Counted from the stretch's first letter, positions 1 to 11,836 are shown. The stretch: 64,000 bases of DNA from Caenorhabditis elegans (GCF_000002985.6 NC_003283.11:744001-808000); one strand, 5' to 3'. Translations and numbers: made by a program. The notes: generated by a model from the sequence alone, not told the origin.

Positions 1-1475
1 ATGCATCTCCCTCCTCTGTACACAGTACATGTTCCGGTACATCGTTATTTGCCAGTGAGTTTGAGTTAGGCTCAGGAAATTTGATTTTCCCGCCAATTTT
101 TTCTCAGAGAATTTGAATTTTCCGCAGCAAAATTTCTGTTCGGAAAATGTGCACTTCTCGCCAAAATTTCTGCTCATGAAATTCGAATTCCCCGCCAAAA
201 GTTTCCGCTCAGAAAATTTAATTTTTCCGGCAAAAGTTTCCGCTCAGAAAATTTAAAATTTCCGCCAAAAGTTTCCGGTCAGAAAATTTAAATTTTCCGC
301 AAATGTCTTTTATCAGAAAATTGTGTTTGTCAGAAAGTTCAAATTTCCTCCAAAAATTTCTGCTCCGAAATTTTTGAATTTTCTCGAAAGGTTTTTTCTC
401 AGAAAGTTCAAATTTCCGCCAAAATGTTTTTAAAAAAACGAACAGAAAATTTTAACTTCCCGCAAAATATGTTCTGTTCCAAAAAGGTGTGCTTCTCGCT
501 AAAATTGTTGCTCATGAAATCTGAATTCCCTCCAAATTTTTTTCTCAGAAAATTCAAATTTCCCGAAATATATATTTCGCCGAAATGTTGTTTCTCTGAA
601 AATTTGAGTTTCTAGTCCAACCTTTTTTCTGAGAACATTTTAATTTTCCGCCGAAATGTTTTTTTCTTATAAAATTCGAATTTTCCGCAAACATTGTTTT
701 CATATATATTCCAATTTTCAGCCAAAAATACCTTCATTTAATTGAGGGAAAACGACTTGCTTTACTGTTTCTCTTCCCCACTACAATTTCCATCACTTGG
801 TTCACTTTCTGTTATTTCGGCTTGACTATAACCTCTGAAAAACGAGAAGCTCTTAGAATTCCATTCCAAGAAAACTATGGGGAAGATTCGGATGTTCTCA
901 TGTTTGCCGCTGGCCAATACTGGATTTTCGGTGCAAATGGTGAAAAGATATGGTGCTTACGAGATTGTTTTGCGACTCTTGGGCTTGTTGGATTAATGGT
1001 AATGATTTCAAGTTATGAGCACATAAATTTTAAAGTTTTCAGGGAATTTGCTGCTTTGTGATCATTTTTTGTGGACTGAAGACGTTCAGGAAAATGATAG
1101 AGGTTCAGGGCTCAATGAGCAAGCAAACAGCGGCGCTGAACAAACAACTTTTTCTGACGTTAACGTTACAGGTAAGAAAAATGAATTTCAAATTGACTTC
1201 TATGAATTTGATTTAAAATAATATATTATATATATTTTCAGACTCTACTCCCTTTTATCTTAATGTACGGCCCCGTTGGTCTTATATTCTTTGCGCCACT
1301 TTTCGAATGGAACCTTCAACTTTTCGTCAGCTCAGCCGGAGCCACGACAGCTATTTACCCGGCTTTTGAGCCATTAATTGTTATTTTCTGTATTAGTCTG
1401 TTCCGCAACGCAGTTTTTCCGTGCACACGGTCAAAAGTCACCACTTCTTCGGGAGCGTTTTCCTCTGCTCTTTAA
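1..1475 (+). CDS. str-type 7TM chemoreceptor, copy A, 5' truncated by window edge
   Basis: C-terminal part of a nematode seven-transmembrane chemosensory receptor of the Str superfamily, a sensory-neuron membrane protein. Exons seen: 1-54, 722-998, 1043-1171 and 1252-1475, each bounded by GT and TTTCAG and joined in one frame. The first exon carries the Str-like motif FRYIVIC at the cytoplasmic end of a membrane helix. The next begins QKYLHLIEGKR, then a TM helix (LLFLFP) and a long extracellular loop ending GEKIW. The last exons contain LNKQLFLTLTLQ, a Pro-bearing helix (PFILMYGPVG) and the signature YPAFEPLIVIFCISLFRNAV before the tail. No stop interrupts the visible part, in contrast to the downstream copy. 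Earlier exons lie outside the window, so intactness cannot be judged. Str is favoured over srd or srh from the FRYIVIC/LxKQL/YPxxxPL combination. Confidence 0.7.
55..721. repeat. Array of TTTCCGCCAAAA / CAGAAAATTTAAA repeat units in intron
   Basis: The intron consists of about fifteen diverged units of roughly 45 bp built from AAATTTTCCGCCAAAA and a segment like TTTCTGCTCAGAAAATT. The same unit, usually in the opposite orientation (GGCGGGAAATTCAAATTTT), recurs at 6.48-7.2 kb, 27.69-27.79 kb and 59.88-60.3 kb. ORFs across it are low-complexity Phe/Lys/Asn translations and are not genes. Confidence 0.75.
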
Positions 1476-2387
1476 TTGTTCACAAACTTTATTCATTGAT
1501 AAATTCTAAACTCAGTATTTTGAAAAAAATAATGAATGGCATAAGCTCAAATTATCAAGTTCACACTTAAAGCAATGAAAAACCGCTCAAAATCGAAAGC
1601 ACACGTAATTTCTTGGCCCGACATCTACAGGGTTCGGCGTGTCGCGCTACCAAGCCCACAGAGGCGCGGAATCCGATTGTTGTCGGACCACGATTCTCAA
1701 TTGGGACCTCGATTTGTTAAGCATCTCGGAAAGTGTCCCTCATATTGGGCGGGGCTTAAACTTTGCGGTTTATGTAGTCGTACCTTCCACAAAACCGAGT
1801 GAAAGTTTTATAACATTTCTTGCAGCTGACAAAACTTGGGTGCTCAAAAACCAACAAGTCTTTTGACTTTTTAAGGATATGCACATTCAAAAACAAAAGT
1901 GCAGCAAAATGCTACAAAAACTTGAAGCAATTATCCCATGACACATATTACGATGTTTGCTCATTCGAAGCGTCACATTGTGCATGAGACTGTAATTGGT
2001 GTGTAATTTATAGTTTCAATGAAGTCACATTTTTCCTTCAAGTCCTATGTCTCCATGTAAAAATAAGACAAAAAAACCATGTAAAAACTGAAAGGCGGGT
2101 GAAAAACTGATAAGCATAGCTCTCGCCTACGAAACTTTCCCCAAAATTTCAACCTAACATTCCAATTTTCCTACAAAACCAAAAAAAACCAAAAAATAGA
2201 TTTTCGTCAGAATACCAAACAACCAAAAAACCACAAAACAAAAAAACAAAAAACCAAAAACCAAAAAAAAATCCCATTTTTTGTACAAAAATTTTTGTAC
2301 AAATTTTTGCATATATGGGGTAAATGAAAACACGACCAAAACAAAACGCCCCGTTTTCCCTACATCAGAACACTTTTTCGAGTCATT

Positions 2388-3649
2388 TTGCGAAAAATGT
2401 ACCATGTGGTTTATTCCATCCAATATATTGGATTCTTCTTCTCACAATTCATCTACTTTATTCTACTTTATCTCCTTCGGGCAAAAGCTGGAAAACATTT
2501 AGGCCCTATTGGTTTCAAAAATTTGAGTGAATTTAATTTTTTTTATATTTTTTATTTAGGCATCTTTGGCGCTTCGTTTGGATTATGCACCTCCCTTCTC
2601 TGTACAGAGTTCATGTTCCGATACATCGTTATTTGCCAGTGAGTTTGGGTCAAAATCTGAAAGTGATTTCCGTATATGGTTAATTTTTTTGCTTCGGAAT
2701 TCGGAATTTTCCGCCAAACATTTCACAAAAAATTGTAATTCTCGCCAATTAACTTCACAGAAATATATATTTCGCCGAAATGTTGTTTCTCTGAAAATTT
2801 GAGTTTATAGTCCAACCTTTTTTTTGAGAACATTTTAATTTTCCGCCGAAATGTTATTTTCTTATAAAATTCGAATTTCCCGCAAACATTGTTTTCATAT
2901 GTTCCAATTTCAGACAAAAATACCTTCATTTGATTGAGGGAAAACGACTTGCTTTACTGTTTCTCTTCCCCACTACAATTTCCATCACTTGGTTCACTTG
3001 CTGTTACTTTGGCTTGACTATAACCTCTGAAAAACAAGAAGCTCTTAGAATTCCTTTTCAAGAGAACTTTGGTGAAGATTCGAATGTACTGATGTTTGTC
3101 TCTGGCCAATACTGGATTTTCGGTGCAAATGGTGAAAAGATATGGTGTTTACGAGACTGCTTCGGGACACTTGGACTTGTTGGATAGATGGTAAAGAACT
3201 TAAACTGTGAGCACATCAATCTCACAGTTTTCAGGGAATCTGCTGCTCTGTGATTAGTTTTTGTGGACTGAAAACGTTCAAGAAAATGATAGAAGTGCAG
3301 GGCTCAATGAGCAAGCAAACGGCGGCGCTGAACAAGCAACTTTTTCTGACACTAACGTTACAGGTAAAATGTCAGCTATGGGCACGTTTTCAAAAAAAAA
3401 TTGACATATTTTCAGACCCTATTACCTTTTATCTTGATGTACGGCCCCGTTGGTGTTCTATTCGTCGCACCTTTTTTCGAATGGAACCTTCAACTGCTCG
3501 TCAGCGCAGCCGCAGCCACGACGGCAATTTACCCGACCTTTGAGCCATTAATCGTTATTTTCTGTATTAGTGTGTTCCGAAATGCGATTTTTCCGTGCAA
3601 GCGGTCAAAAGTCACTACTTCTTCGAAAACGTTTTCATCTGCTCTTTAA
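2388..3649 (+). pseudogene. str-type chemoreceptor, copy B, degenerate
   Basis: Second copy of the receptor in the tandem duplication. Recognisable exons: about 2388-2525 (first TM, IQYIGFFF), 2560-2638 (IFGASFGLCTSLLC then FRYIVIC), 2914-3190, 3235-3363 and 3416-3649 (YPTFEPLIVIFCISVFRNAI). The segment between the first helix and IFGASFG is too short for a Str receptor and lacks the usual second and third helices. In the third exon copy A reads LGLVGLM before the donor, whereas copy B reads LGLVG-stop-M because TTA has become TAG at 3185-3187. The N-terminal gap and the nonsense codon together support a pseudogene. The reading frame elsewhere is well kept, so the loss is recent or the stop could be a strain-specific allele. 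Confidence 0.65.
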
Positions 3650-4343
3650 TTGTAGAGAAACTTTATTCGTTGAAAAATTCTAAGTAATTCTGAAAAGATT
3701 AATAAAATACATAAACTTAAATTATCAAGTTTACACTTAAAACAATAAAAATCCGTTCAAAATCGGAAGCCCCAGTTATATCGTGGGCCGACATCTACCG
3801 GGTTTGTGTTCGCGTGACGCGGAATCCCGGTTGGTGTCGGACCATATTTACCAGTTGAAATCCCACAAAGCACAAAGTGTCCCTCAAAGTGAGTGGGGCT
3901 CAAAGTTTGCGTATTGTGTCTCAAGTACACCTTCCACAAAACCGAGTGAAAGATTTACAAAAATTCTTGCAGCTGACAAAATTTGGGTGCGCGAAAGCCA
4001 ACAAGTCTTTTGACTTTTTTAGGATATACACATTCAAAAACAAAAGTGTAGCAAAATGCTACAAAAACTTGAAGCAATTATCCCATGACACATATTATGA
4101 TGTTTGCTCATTCGAAGCGTCACATGGTGCATGAGACTGTAATTGGTGTGTAATTTATAGTTGGCATGAAGTCACATTACCTTTTCAGGTTTTTTTCTTC
4201 ATGAAAAAAAAAGACAAAAAAACCATGTAAAAACTAAAAGGCGGGTAAAAAACTGATAATCATAGCTTTCCCCTTCCTAACGAAATTTCAACCCAACATT
4301 CCAATTTTGGCAGAAACATTTTTCTAACATTCATTTTGATCAA

Positions 4344-6405
4344 ATGATTAATGGAAGCAATTTCTGTCCACGGGAGTGCCCGGCACACTATGAGCCTATT
4401 ATTCATAGTATCGGTGTTGTATCTACAGTTTTTAATGTCTTTGGGATTTATTTGACGTTGGCAAAGTCGAAAAAAAACACAAATTATAGATTTTGTCAAT
4501 TGTATGTTCAGGTTAGTGAAGTTTTTATTTTTTTATTCTGTTTAATCAGCAGCCGACAAAAATCGGGCCTTCAATTAATTAAAAATGTCAATATACATTT
4601 TTGAATTTTCGGGCAATTTCCCTCGGTCTTTTTTTAAATTTATTTTTTATGAAGTAATTCAAAGAATAAAAATTTAAGACACTTGAAATATTTTGGAAAC
4701 ATTTTTTACAAATTTAGAATTTTTTTTAATATTTTCACTGTTATGTTTGGTATTTTGGGAAAAAAACTTGAATTTGAATTTAGATAACCGCTCTAATTAC
4801 TGAATTCGACATCTCCATAGTCAACCCAGCGTATTTCTTTTTCCCAATGATTGGAGGAATGAATTGCGGAAAAATGAGAGAAGTTCAAGTCAAATTTGGG
4901 ATAACGTCGCATATATGTATCGTAAGTTTTAAATTAAATTTTTTTCAAATTGAATTGGAACTGGAAAGTTTCCAGACTTTCTTCACTTTCATATTATGCC
5001 TTCAAGTTCCCGCACTCCTCACGTGCTTTATTTATCGGCACCAGGTCGCCGCCAAGTGCAGTCCGGATAAGGTAACTTTTCAGGCTTTCAGAAAATCGCA
5101 GAAAATTTGAAATTTCAGACCTGGAGCTTATCGAAATTTCATCTCTACAGTATTCTTTTCATCTATCATATTTTTCCCTGTCTCATCGCGTTTTCGTTAT
5201 ACCATTCGGGGCTTTCCAAGGATGAAAAGAATTATTCAATGCACATGGTATGTGTTTCAAAACTGTAGTTTGGAAAATAATTGGATTTCACCAATATATT
5301 GGAATGCTTTCAAAAAAGAACGCTATAAATTACAATTTCCACTCTAAAATATATGGTGCATTGTGACGTAGTGAAAACATGGTGCATCTTGACATTATTA
5401 AAACATGGTGCATCGTCACGTTTTTGTAACATGGTGAATCGCGACATCAATAAAACATGGTGCAACGTCACTTCATCAAACATGATACACAGCAGAACAG
5501 CATAGTGCATTTTGACATAATTAAAACATCGTGCATCCTGTCTTTACTGAAACTTGGTGCATCGCAAAATCAATGTTTTTCAATTTTTTACTGTTAAATT
5601 CGGAATATTGCGGCTGCTTTCTGCCATTTTGACAAAAAACTTCTCATTTTTCACTTACAAAGAATTTTTCAAACAACAAAAATTTCAGAACTATCCGGGC
5701 TGCATCCATTCTCTAGATGATTTCACGTTTGACTTTTACGATTATCAAGTTAACCCAACATTTATCGCATTCGGGATTCTTATATCTGTGTACTACGTCA
5801 TGGCTGGTGTGATAGGGTTTGGTCTGGCCTGGCGGACCGGTCAAGTCCTAAACCGTTATCGTTATATCATGTCTGCAAGAACATACCAGCTCCACAAATC
5901 TTCACTGATCACGCTAACAACTCAGGTTTGTGAGATTTATGTTGTTTGGTAGTTTGTGAGTAGATAAACCCTATAATTTGGAATGAGTATTGCACTTCCG
6001 ACAAATAATTTCGTCACTCCTCTATTTTGTATGTAGTTTGAAATTTGAATTTTCAGGTATCCGGCCCAACTCTAGTTCTAGGGATTCCTGTATTTGTGGT
6101 CTATGTAATTGTTGCCAGCCAGATGACGCAGCTTCATGGTTAGTAATATCGGAATTATTCTATAAAGTAATTTCCCCAAATTTTCAGACCTGGCGGCAAC
6201 TGCTCCATTTTTTATATCCGCTCACTCGGCGGTGACAACTTCCTGTCTAATTATGACCACCGCGAATTACAAGAATTTGTTCACTAAGAATTACGATAAC
6301 GTGAGAAAAAAGATGAAGTGCAAGCGGACACCTACAGCGTCTGTCATGTCAAGTCCCGTGGCGGTGATGAGGCCGATGGCTAGCGTAGTCAATACATTTT
6401 TCTGA
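4344..6405 (+). CDS. sri-type 7TM chemoreceptor, 355 aa
   Basis: Nematode serpentine receptor, Str superfamily, probably class I (sri); expected in the ciliated membrane of chemosensory neurons. Seven exons: 4344-4511, 4784-4921, 4976-5071, 5119-5247, 5689-5925, 6057-6138 and 6188-6405, total 1068 nt. The N-terminus has the short Cys-rich extracellular segment (CPRECPAHYEP) then a first helix with NVFGIYLTLAKS. Exon 2 gives TEFDISIVNPAYFFFP. Exon 3 has the LQVPALLTCFIYRHQ helix typical of sri/srh. Later exons hold HKSSLITLTTQ and the last helix SAHSAVTTSCLIMTT followed by a basic tail. The start was chosen because this ATG directly precedes the conserved extracellular Cys motif. No frameshift or stop seen. 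Class srh is the main alternative. Confidence 0.82.
5340..5575 (+). repeat. Diverged minisatellite, unit ~35 bp, in sri intron 4
   Basis: About seven imperfect units containing AAAACATGGTGCATCGTGAC, with variable last bases (ATTATT, TTTTTG, ATCAATA). The array fills the middle of the 441-nt fourth intron of the sri gene. Unit divergence is about 15-25 percent by eye, so the array is old. Confidence 0.75.
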
Positions 6406-6477
6406 AAGCTTTTGTTTATTTTTAGTTATTTTTGACTGTTGTTAAAAAATAAATAGTCTGTTCCGTTTTTATGTTTT

Positions 6478-7215
6478 TTTTAATTTTCAGAAAAAATGTT
6501 GGCGGGAAATTTAATTTTTCTCACAAACGAATTTGGCGAGAATTTCCAATTTTTTTTCTTAAAACATTTTTGCTGAAAATTCAGATTGTCTGAAAAATAT
6601 TTTTTCAACTCAAATTTTCTGAGAAAAAAATATCTGGAAATTCAATTTTTAATTTTTTTCAAATTTTGGAGGGAATTTCATTTTTTTCTGAAAACTTTTT
6701 TACATAAAATGCACTTTTTTATAAATTTTGCCGGAAAACTCAAATTTTCTAAGAAAAATGATCTCGGGAAATTATAATTTTTTTTTCCTCAATTTTTGAG
6801 TAAGTTTCGAATTCTCTGATAAAAATTTTTTGGCGGGAAATTCAAATTTTAAAAAATGTTTTGGTGGGAAACTCAATTTTTTAAGAAATTCTGGCGGGAA
6901 ATTCAAACGTTCTCTGAAAATATTTTCGCTCTTCTCTGAGAATTTCGCAAAAAAAAGGGAATTTCCAATTTTTCTAAAAACATTTTTACAGAAAAAACAC
7001 ATTTTCTCAGCAAAAAAAATTAGCGGAAAACTCAAATTTTCTGAGAAACTGATCTCAGTAAATCAAAATTTTAATTTTTTTTTTCTCAAATTGTAAGGAA
7101 TTTTCAAATTTTCCAAAATACATTTTGCCGGGAACTTCAAGTTTTTTAAAAAAATCTGACGAGAAATCAAATGTTCTCTGAAAATATTTTCGCTCTTATT
7201 TGAGAATATAAATTT
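6478..7215. repeat. GGCGGGAAATTCAAATTTT repeat array
   Basis: Intergenic block between the sri and str genes made of roughly fifteen units of the form GGCGGGAAATTCAAATTTT plus TCTGAGAAAATATTTT, in mixed spacing. Same family as the array at 55-721 but inverted. It gives rise to Lys/Phe-rich ORFs on both strands that are not genes. Nothing else is visible here; 7216-7325 is plain AT-rich 3' flank. Confidence 0.75.
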
Positions 7216-7325
7216 AGTGAACAAGAAATTTAAAATACAAATGAAAATCACGAAATTCATGGAAAGGAATGAAATTTTTTTAAAATCAAAGCAAAAATAA
7301 TTGTGTACTTAAATGAAAATTTTTG

Positions 7326-8779
7326 TCAACTTGTGGTCGTGAAAATCGAGGAGACGGGTATGACCTGAACAGTATGCGACACAGGAATCACCGTTGGCTT
7401 TTTCAAAAGTGTATTTTTTATTGAAATAAAATAATCTGAAAACATTTAACATTTTCAAATGATTTTTCTCATTACGGACAAACCTTTCACGGCTTTTCGG
7501 TAGCTTTGAACTATATAAATGGTTGGAAGCGGATTCATTGCAGGGTACATCGCGATCGTTAAGCTCAAAGTTTCTCCGACGATTACCGAAGATTTCTCGA
7601 AGAAAATGGTGATATAAATTGCAGAAGCCGGAATATGCATTAAAACTACTGGGATTATGGTTTGAATGCATAGAGCTTGGAAAAGCTGCTTTTGAATATT
7701 TTGAAACTGTTCCGAGTTGCTTGTAATTGCGAGTAGATTGTTCATACTTATATATCCCTTAATTCCGAAGAATATCATGATCGAGCTAGAGAGACCCTAA
7801 AATGTTTGACAATTTTTTACAGTTTTTTTTACAAATAAACTCACAATTGACCCCATAACTATCAATGAGCCTTCCGCACCTTTCCAACTAAAATACGTTT
7901 CCGTTATTGAATTTTCAAGTTTCGGCCAGAAAAACGGGCCCATGTAATAGAGGTCTTCAAGATTTGTTTGATTTTTAATTACTTTTAGATAATTTTCTCT
8001 GAAAGTCATGATAATAAGCACCAGAATTTCTGAAATGTTCAGACCTCATGAACCGATCCGTTTCCGCATCAGCCGACAGAATAATACCACCGGTAATCAT
8101 ATAGAGGACGCCGTTGATAAGAGGGACTGTGAAAATGGGAATAATTAGCCATGAGTCAAAGATTTTAAGGTAGCGACTGCTGAAAACAATTTGAAATTGA
8201 AAATTTCTTTAACATATTTGAAAATTTGGGAGTTTTTTTTTTTTATTTGAAAAATATTACTAACTTTGTGACGCTGAAAAATCGATAAATGAAATGAAGA
8301 GCTAGAATTGACATGGACGTTCCAAAAAAGCCGACGAAAAGCACTGAAAAACTATTAAGATTTTCAGAAAACTGGGGGTACCTACGATCCATTAAACATG
8401 ACATGGTTGCTGGGAAAATAGACTCCTTCCAATTAACGATCAAAAAGAATGCAGACTTTTTGGTGAAGAGATCCTGTGGAAATAATTTTATCTAAGTTAG
8501 AGAAATATGGGAGCAACCGACATTCCACGGGTTGGTTTTTTAAACTTAAATCTTGAAACCCGTGAGTTGTCGGCTGCGGCAGATCCCACAACTTACAGGT
8601 TTTTCTGCAAAGTATAGAATTGCGTAGGAGAACTCGAAAAGGTTAATATAAAGCATCAAAAACTTATATGAGCCCAATGATTTTGGGGATTTTTTCAGAA
8701 TTAAAACAATCAAAAGGAAATTAATAAGAACTGCGCAGACCGCTGACAAGTTTAGGATTAAGGTGCTGTTAAGATGCAT
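7326..8779 (-). CDS. str-family 7TM chemoreceptor, 353 aa
   Basis: Minus-strand receptor of the str family. Exons in transcript order: 8779-8597, 8473-8386, 8343-8265, 8179-8045, 7998-7845, 7796-7484 and 7435-7326, total 1062 nt in one frame. Diagnostic motifs are LILKKSPKSLGSYKFLM after the first helix (the str SPxxLGxYKxLM signature), FIYRFFSV at the end of TM3, IQKQLFQALCIQTIIPV before TM6, and YPAMNPLPTIYIVQSYRKAV in TM7, followed by a Ser/Thr-rich tail. The initiator is the Met in MHLNSTL; a Met 20 codons upstream would add an atypical N-terminus. It is divergently oriented to the serpin gene next door. The 578 bp between the two ATGs holds no further gene that I can see. Likely intact. 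Confidence 0.85.
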
Positions 8780-9357
8780 ATTTTGAAACAAAACTTCCTT
8801 CAACCGATGTTTGGGAGAGTAAATCGTATCATGTGGCAACTCTTGTGATTAGAAACACCAAGTAGTACCATTTTAATTTCCGTGTATGCCTATGAATGCT
8901 GTCTAGTGCGTAGGCATAAAATAACAGAAAAAACGTAATAAAGAATGAGAAAAAAAAACCTTAATTTCTGTCCATTTTTGGGAAAACTTCCAAATTTGTA
9001 TTCCCGAAAAAAAAAAATATTTTCCGTCTAAATTTTTTTGAAGAAATAGGTTTTTTTTTAATTAATAAGGGAAAAGCTTGGAAAATTGACAATTGGAATT
9101 TAAGTAGTTGAAATTTTTAAAAGTAGATTTATGTTCAATGTGAAGTAGGTGTCATCGCACAATGAATTGAATTTTTGAATTGAATTCTTTTCATTGAATT
9201 CCTTGCGAAATTTCACGCCGACACAACAACAAACAACAAACAAACTCGATTCCTCCCCTCCGAAACCAAACTCCTGTGTAACATACCAGCTGTTCACTTT
9301 ACCTTGAACTTTATTTTTCTCTCCGAAGCATCTACCACATCAATTGATCGTGTAATT

Positions 9358-10124
9358 ATGAGCTTTTCGCTCATAAATTCTACATTTACCGAGGCTCAAT
9401 TTGGTATTAAACTGCTATCAGATCTAACTTCCGACCAGCTCACACCATGCGTCTTCTCCCCGGTGTCTATTCTATTATCGTTGGCTCTGGTGCATCTTGG
9501 AGCTAAGGGACATACCAGACATGACATCCGAAACTCTGTGGTGAATGGGAGCACCGATGAGCAGTTTATCGAGCATTTCAGTTTTATTAATAAACTTTTG
9601 AATAGTTCTGTGAACGATGTGGAGACTTTGATTGCCAACAGACTATTTGTTTCGTGAGTTTTTTTTCTGTAGTGGAAATATTTGTTGTAGTACGTTTAAG
9701 ATTTAAAAAAGTATTTGAGCATATTCCTGGTCTATCAATCATTTCGGGTTTTCGAAAAAAAAAATCAAAACTTAAAAATAGAGTTTTCTGACGGAAAAAT
9801 TAACTTTTTCTCAAATCTTTTTTGGTAGTTGTGTTGCAAATTTTCAGATTATCCAATTTTTAGGCCAGAACAAGCAATTCGAAAAGCTTTTACCGATGAG
9901 CTCCGCGAGCATTACAACGCTGAAACGGCAACAATCGACTTCAAAAAGTCTCAGGAAGCCGCAAAAATAATGAACCAGTTTATATCGGAGAGTACCAAAG
10001 GAAAGATACCTGATATGATTAAGCCGGACAATTTGAAAGGTGAGATTTGAGTGTAGGAACTTGAATGCCTGCTGGGGCATCCAGGTGCCTAGGCTTAGGC
10101 TCAAGCTCAGGTTCAGGTTCAGGA

Positions 10125-10157
<33 letters not shown>

Positions 10158-10983
10158 AAAAAATTTTTTTTGAACTATCAGATAATCGAAAAATCTAAAA
10201 ACGATAATTTTAGATTTTTTTTTCCGAAACAACTTTTAACAGTTTTAGACGTCGACGCAATTCTCATCAATGCAATTTTCTTCCAAGGCGATTGGCGTCG
10301 AAAATTCGGGGAACCCGCGGAATCCAACTTCTCTATTTCTGCTACTGAAAATCGCCTTGTCCCAATGCTCCGCGAGACCAGAGACTACTTTTATAACAAG
10401 GATGATGAGTGGCAGGTTTTAGCTGAAAAATGTTCAGCAAAAAACTGAAAACTATCTAATTTCAGGTTATTGGTATCCCATTCAAAGACAAATCCGCATG
10501 GTTTGCCATTTTCCTCCCAACGCGAAGATTCGCCTTGGCTGAAAATCTGAAATCCCTGAACGCTGCGAAATTCCATAATCTTATCAACAATGTCTATCAA
10601 GAGTACATCTTTTTGACTTTCCCCAAATTTAAGATGGACTATAAGATAAATCTGAAAACCGCCCTCGCCAAGTTCGGGCTCGCGGAGCTGTTCACAGAAC
10701 AGGCTGATCTTTCTGGAATCGGGCCGGGGCTTCAGCTGGCGTCGGCTACACATCAGGCACTGATTGAGGTGATTTTTTTTAGAAACTTTTATCTTGACAG
10801 TGGTATTTAAATCTTCATTTCCAGGTAGATCAAGTCGGAACCCGAGCCGCTGCTGCCACCGAAGCCAAGATCTTCTTCACCTCCGCCAGCAGCGATGAAC
10901 CTCTTCACATTCGTGTCGATCACCCCTTCCTTTTTGCAATTATCAAAGACAATTCTCCATTGTTCTTGGGAACATACACTTAA
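9358..10983 (+). CDS. Intracellular-type serpin, 366 aa
   Basis: Serine/cysteine protease inhibitor fold. Five exons: 9358-9653, 9864-10039, 10249-10415, 10466-10768 and 10825-10983, total 1101 nt. It starts directly with the helix A region (TEAQFGIKLL) and has no signal peptide, so it is expected in the cytosol like clade-B serpins. Conserved serpin blocks: FSPVSILLSLALVHLGAKG, ILINAIFFQGDWRRKF, ATHQALIEVDQVGTRAAAAT (hinge) and VDHPFLFAIIKDNSPLFLG. By alignment to srp-2 the P1 residue is Thr, with Ser at P1' (FFT|SASS). Hinge position P13 is Arg where small residues are the rule, which may weaken loop insertion and inhibition. It belongs to the chromosome V srp cluster with srp-2 8 kb away. 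Candidates are srp-1 or srp-3, but I do not recognise it well enough to assign a symbol. Confidence 0.88.
10091..10157 (+). repeat. GGCTCA hexanucleotide microsatellite in serpin intron 2
   Basis: About eleven tandem copies of GGCTCA/GGTTCA/GGATCA lie inside the second serpin intron. In one frame it reads as a Gly-Ser run (and Ser-Leu on the other strand), which accounts for the spurious ORFs here; the flanking donor and acceptor sites show it is intronic. Confidence 0.85.
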
Positions 10984-11532
10984 CTTTTTTATATTCGATG
11001 AGAAAATGTGTAATTTGAAATTTTGTAAATTAAAGATTTCCCATAACTTAAATTTCGTAGATAGTTTGATACTTGCAAAGAAGCTGCCGACATTTTCAGG
11101 GCTTTGCAACTCATCAATAAACACTTAAGCCTTCGCAGGACGTCGAGAGGTGTTAAACAGGGTTGTGCGGCAACCGGCTAAATTTGTCAAGTTTTCATAA
11201 TTTGTAGCTCCAGCAATTATTTGCAAAACTTTTAATTTCTACTCATAGGATTTTTGAACCAAAATCTAATTACAATGGTTTTTGCGCATTTTTTGTCACT
11301 TTTTGAAAAAAACTACAGCACAATCCTATATTCGAATCCCCGCAATTGTTAAATATTCATAATAGAAATATAAGTAGACTACAAAATTTGAAAAAATTTT
11401 TTAATTGACAAATTCTAAGAAAAACCGCAAAAACTGATTGATTATCTTTTTTTGAAGCGATATTTTATAAAATAAAAACTTTGTTTATAAGTTTTACTAT
11501 GGTGTTCAGGCGCTACTCTCCGCCTTGATTTA

Positions 11533-11715
11533 TTAAATTCTCGAGTCGTTTTCAGACAGAATACCTGTAGAACATCGATCTTCAAAACAATTCACTAATT
11601 CGTCAGATTCGCACAGGCAATATGTCTGCAAAAATTGAATAACAAGTCTAACATCATAACGTACGTGAATAATTATTGTTATTTGCAGAAGGAAGGTAAC
11701 AAAACACAACCACAT
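11533..11715 (-). CDS. Small secreted Cys-containing peptide, 47 aa (hypothetical)
   Basis: Two-exon model on the minus strand: 11715-11665 and 11625-11533, joined in phase 0 across a 39-nt stretch starting GTACGT and ending TTTTTGCAG. The precursor begins MWLCFVTFLLQITIIIH, a good hydrophobic signal sequence, followed by TYCLCESDELVNCFEDRCS and a short acidic tail. The mature part would have four Cys. The family is not recognised. The intron is shorter than usual for C. elegans and could also be read through in frame, giving 60 residues. A decayed related exon lies just upstream on the same strand. Function unknown. Confidence 0.35.
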   Translation of the reverse strand: MWLCFVTFLLQITIIIHVRYDVRLVIQFLQTYCLCESDELVNCFEDRCSTGILSENDSRI

Positions 11716-11836
11716 CTCTTTCTCACATAGACTTTGATTTTCTTGTTGACTGTTTTTTGACCAGTGTTCTGAAATACTTGAGCCTGATTATTATTAAAAA
11801 CAGAATTTGGAAAAAGCTCAGCTGAAATAGTTAATG

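Larger units (their letters stand above)
1..4310 (+). repeat. Tandem duplication, two ~2.1 kb copies (receptor 3' half plus downstream DNA)
   Basis: Positions 1-2170 and about 2585-4310 align along their whole length: receptor exons, the introns between them, the 3' flank, and a block ending in AACATTCCAATTTT just before the sri gene. Shared non-coding landmarks include ACAAAACCGAGTGAAAG (1792 and 3936) and CATGACACATATTA (1937 and 4084). The exons are more similar than the introns. The stretches 1476-2390 and 3650-4343 hold no gene I can support: the small ORFs there are not shared in frame between the two copies. The duplication explains why two receptor fragments sit head to tail. Confidence 0.8.

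Noticed and set aside
1575-2000. A conserved RNA or gene in the duplicated 3' flank
   Set aside because: It is shared only because of the tandem duplication; frames are not preserved between copies and no RNA structure was recognised.
6586-7260. Lys/Phe-rich ORFs between sri and str genes
   Set aside because: Products of the GGCGGGAAATTC repeat; low complexity and present on both strands.
10065-10160. Gly-Ser repeat protein next to the serpin
   Set aside because: Microsatellite GGCTCA inside a well-defined serpin intron.
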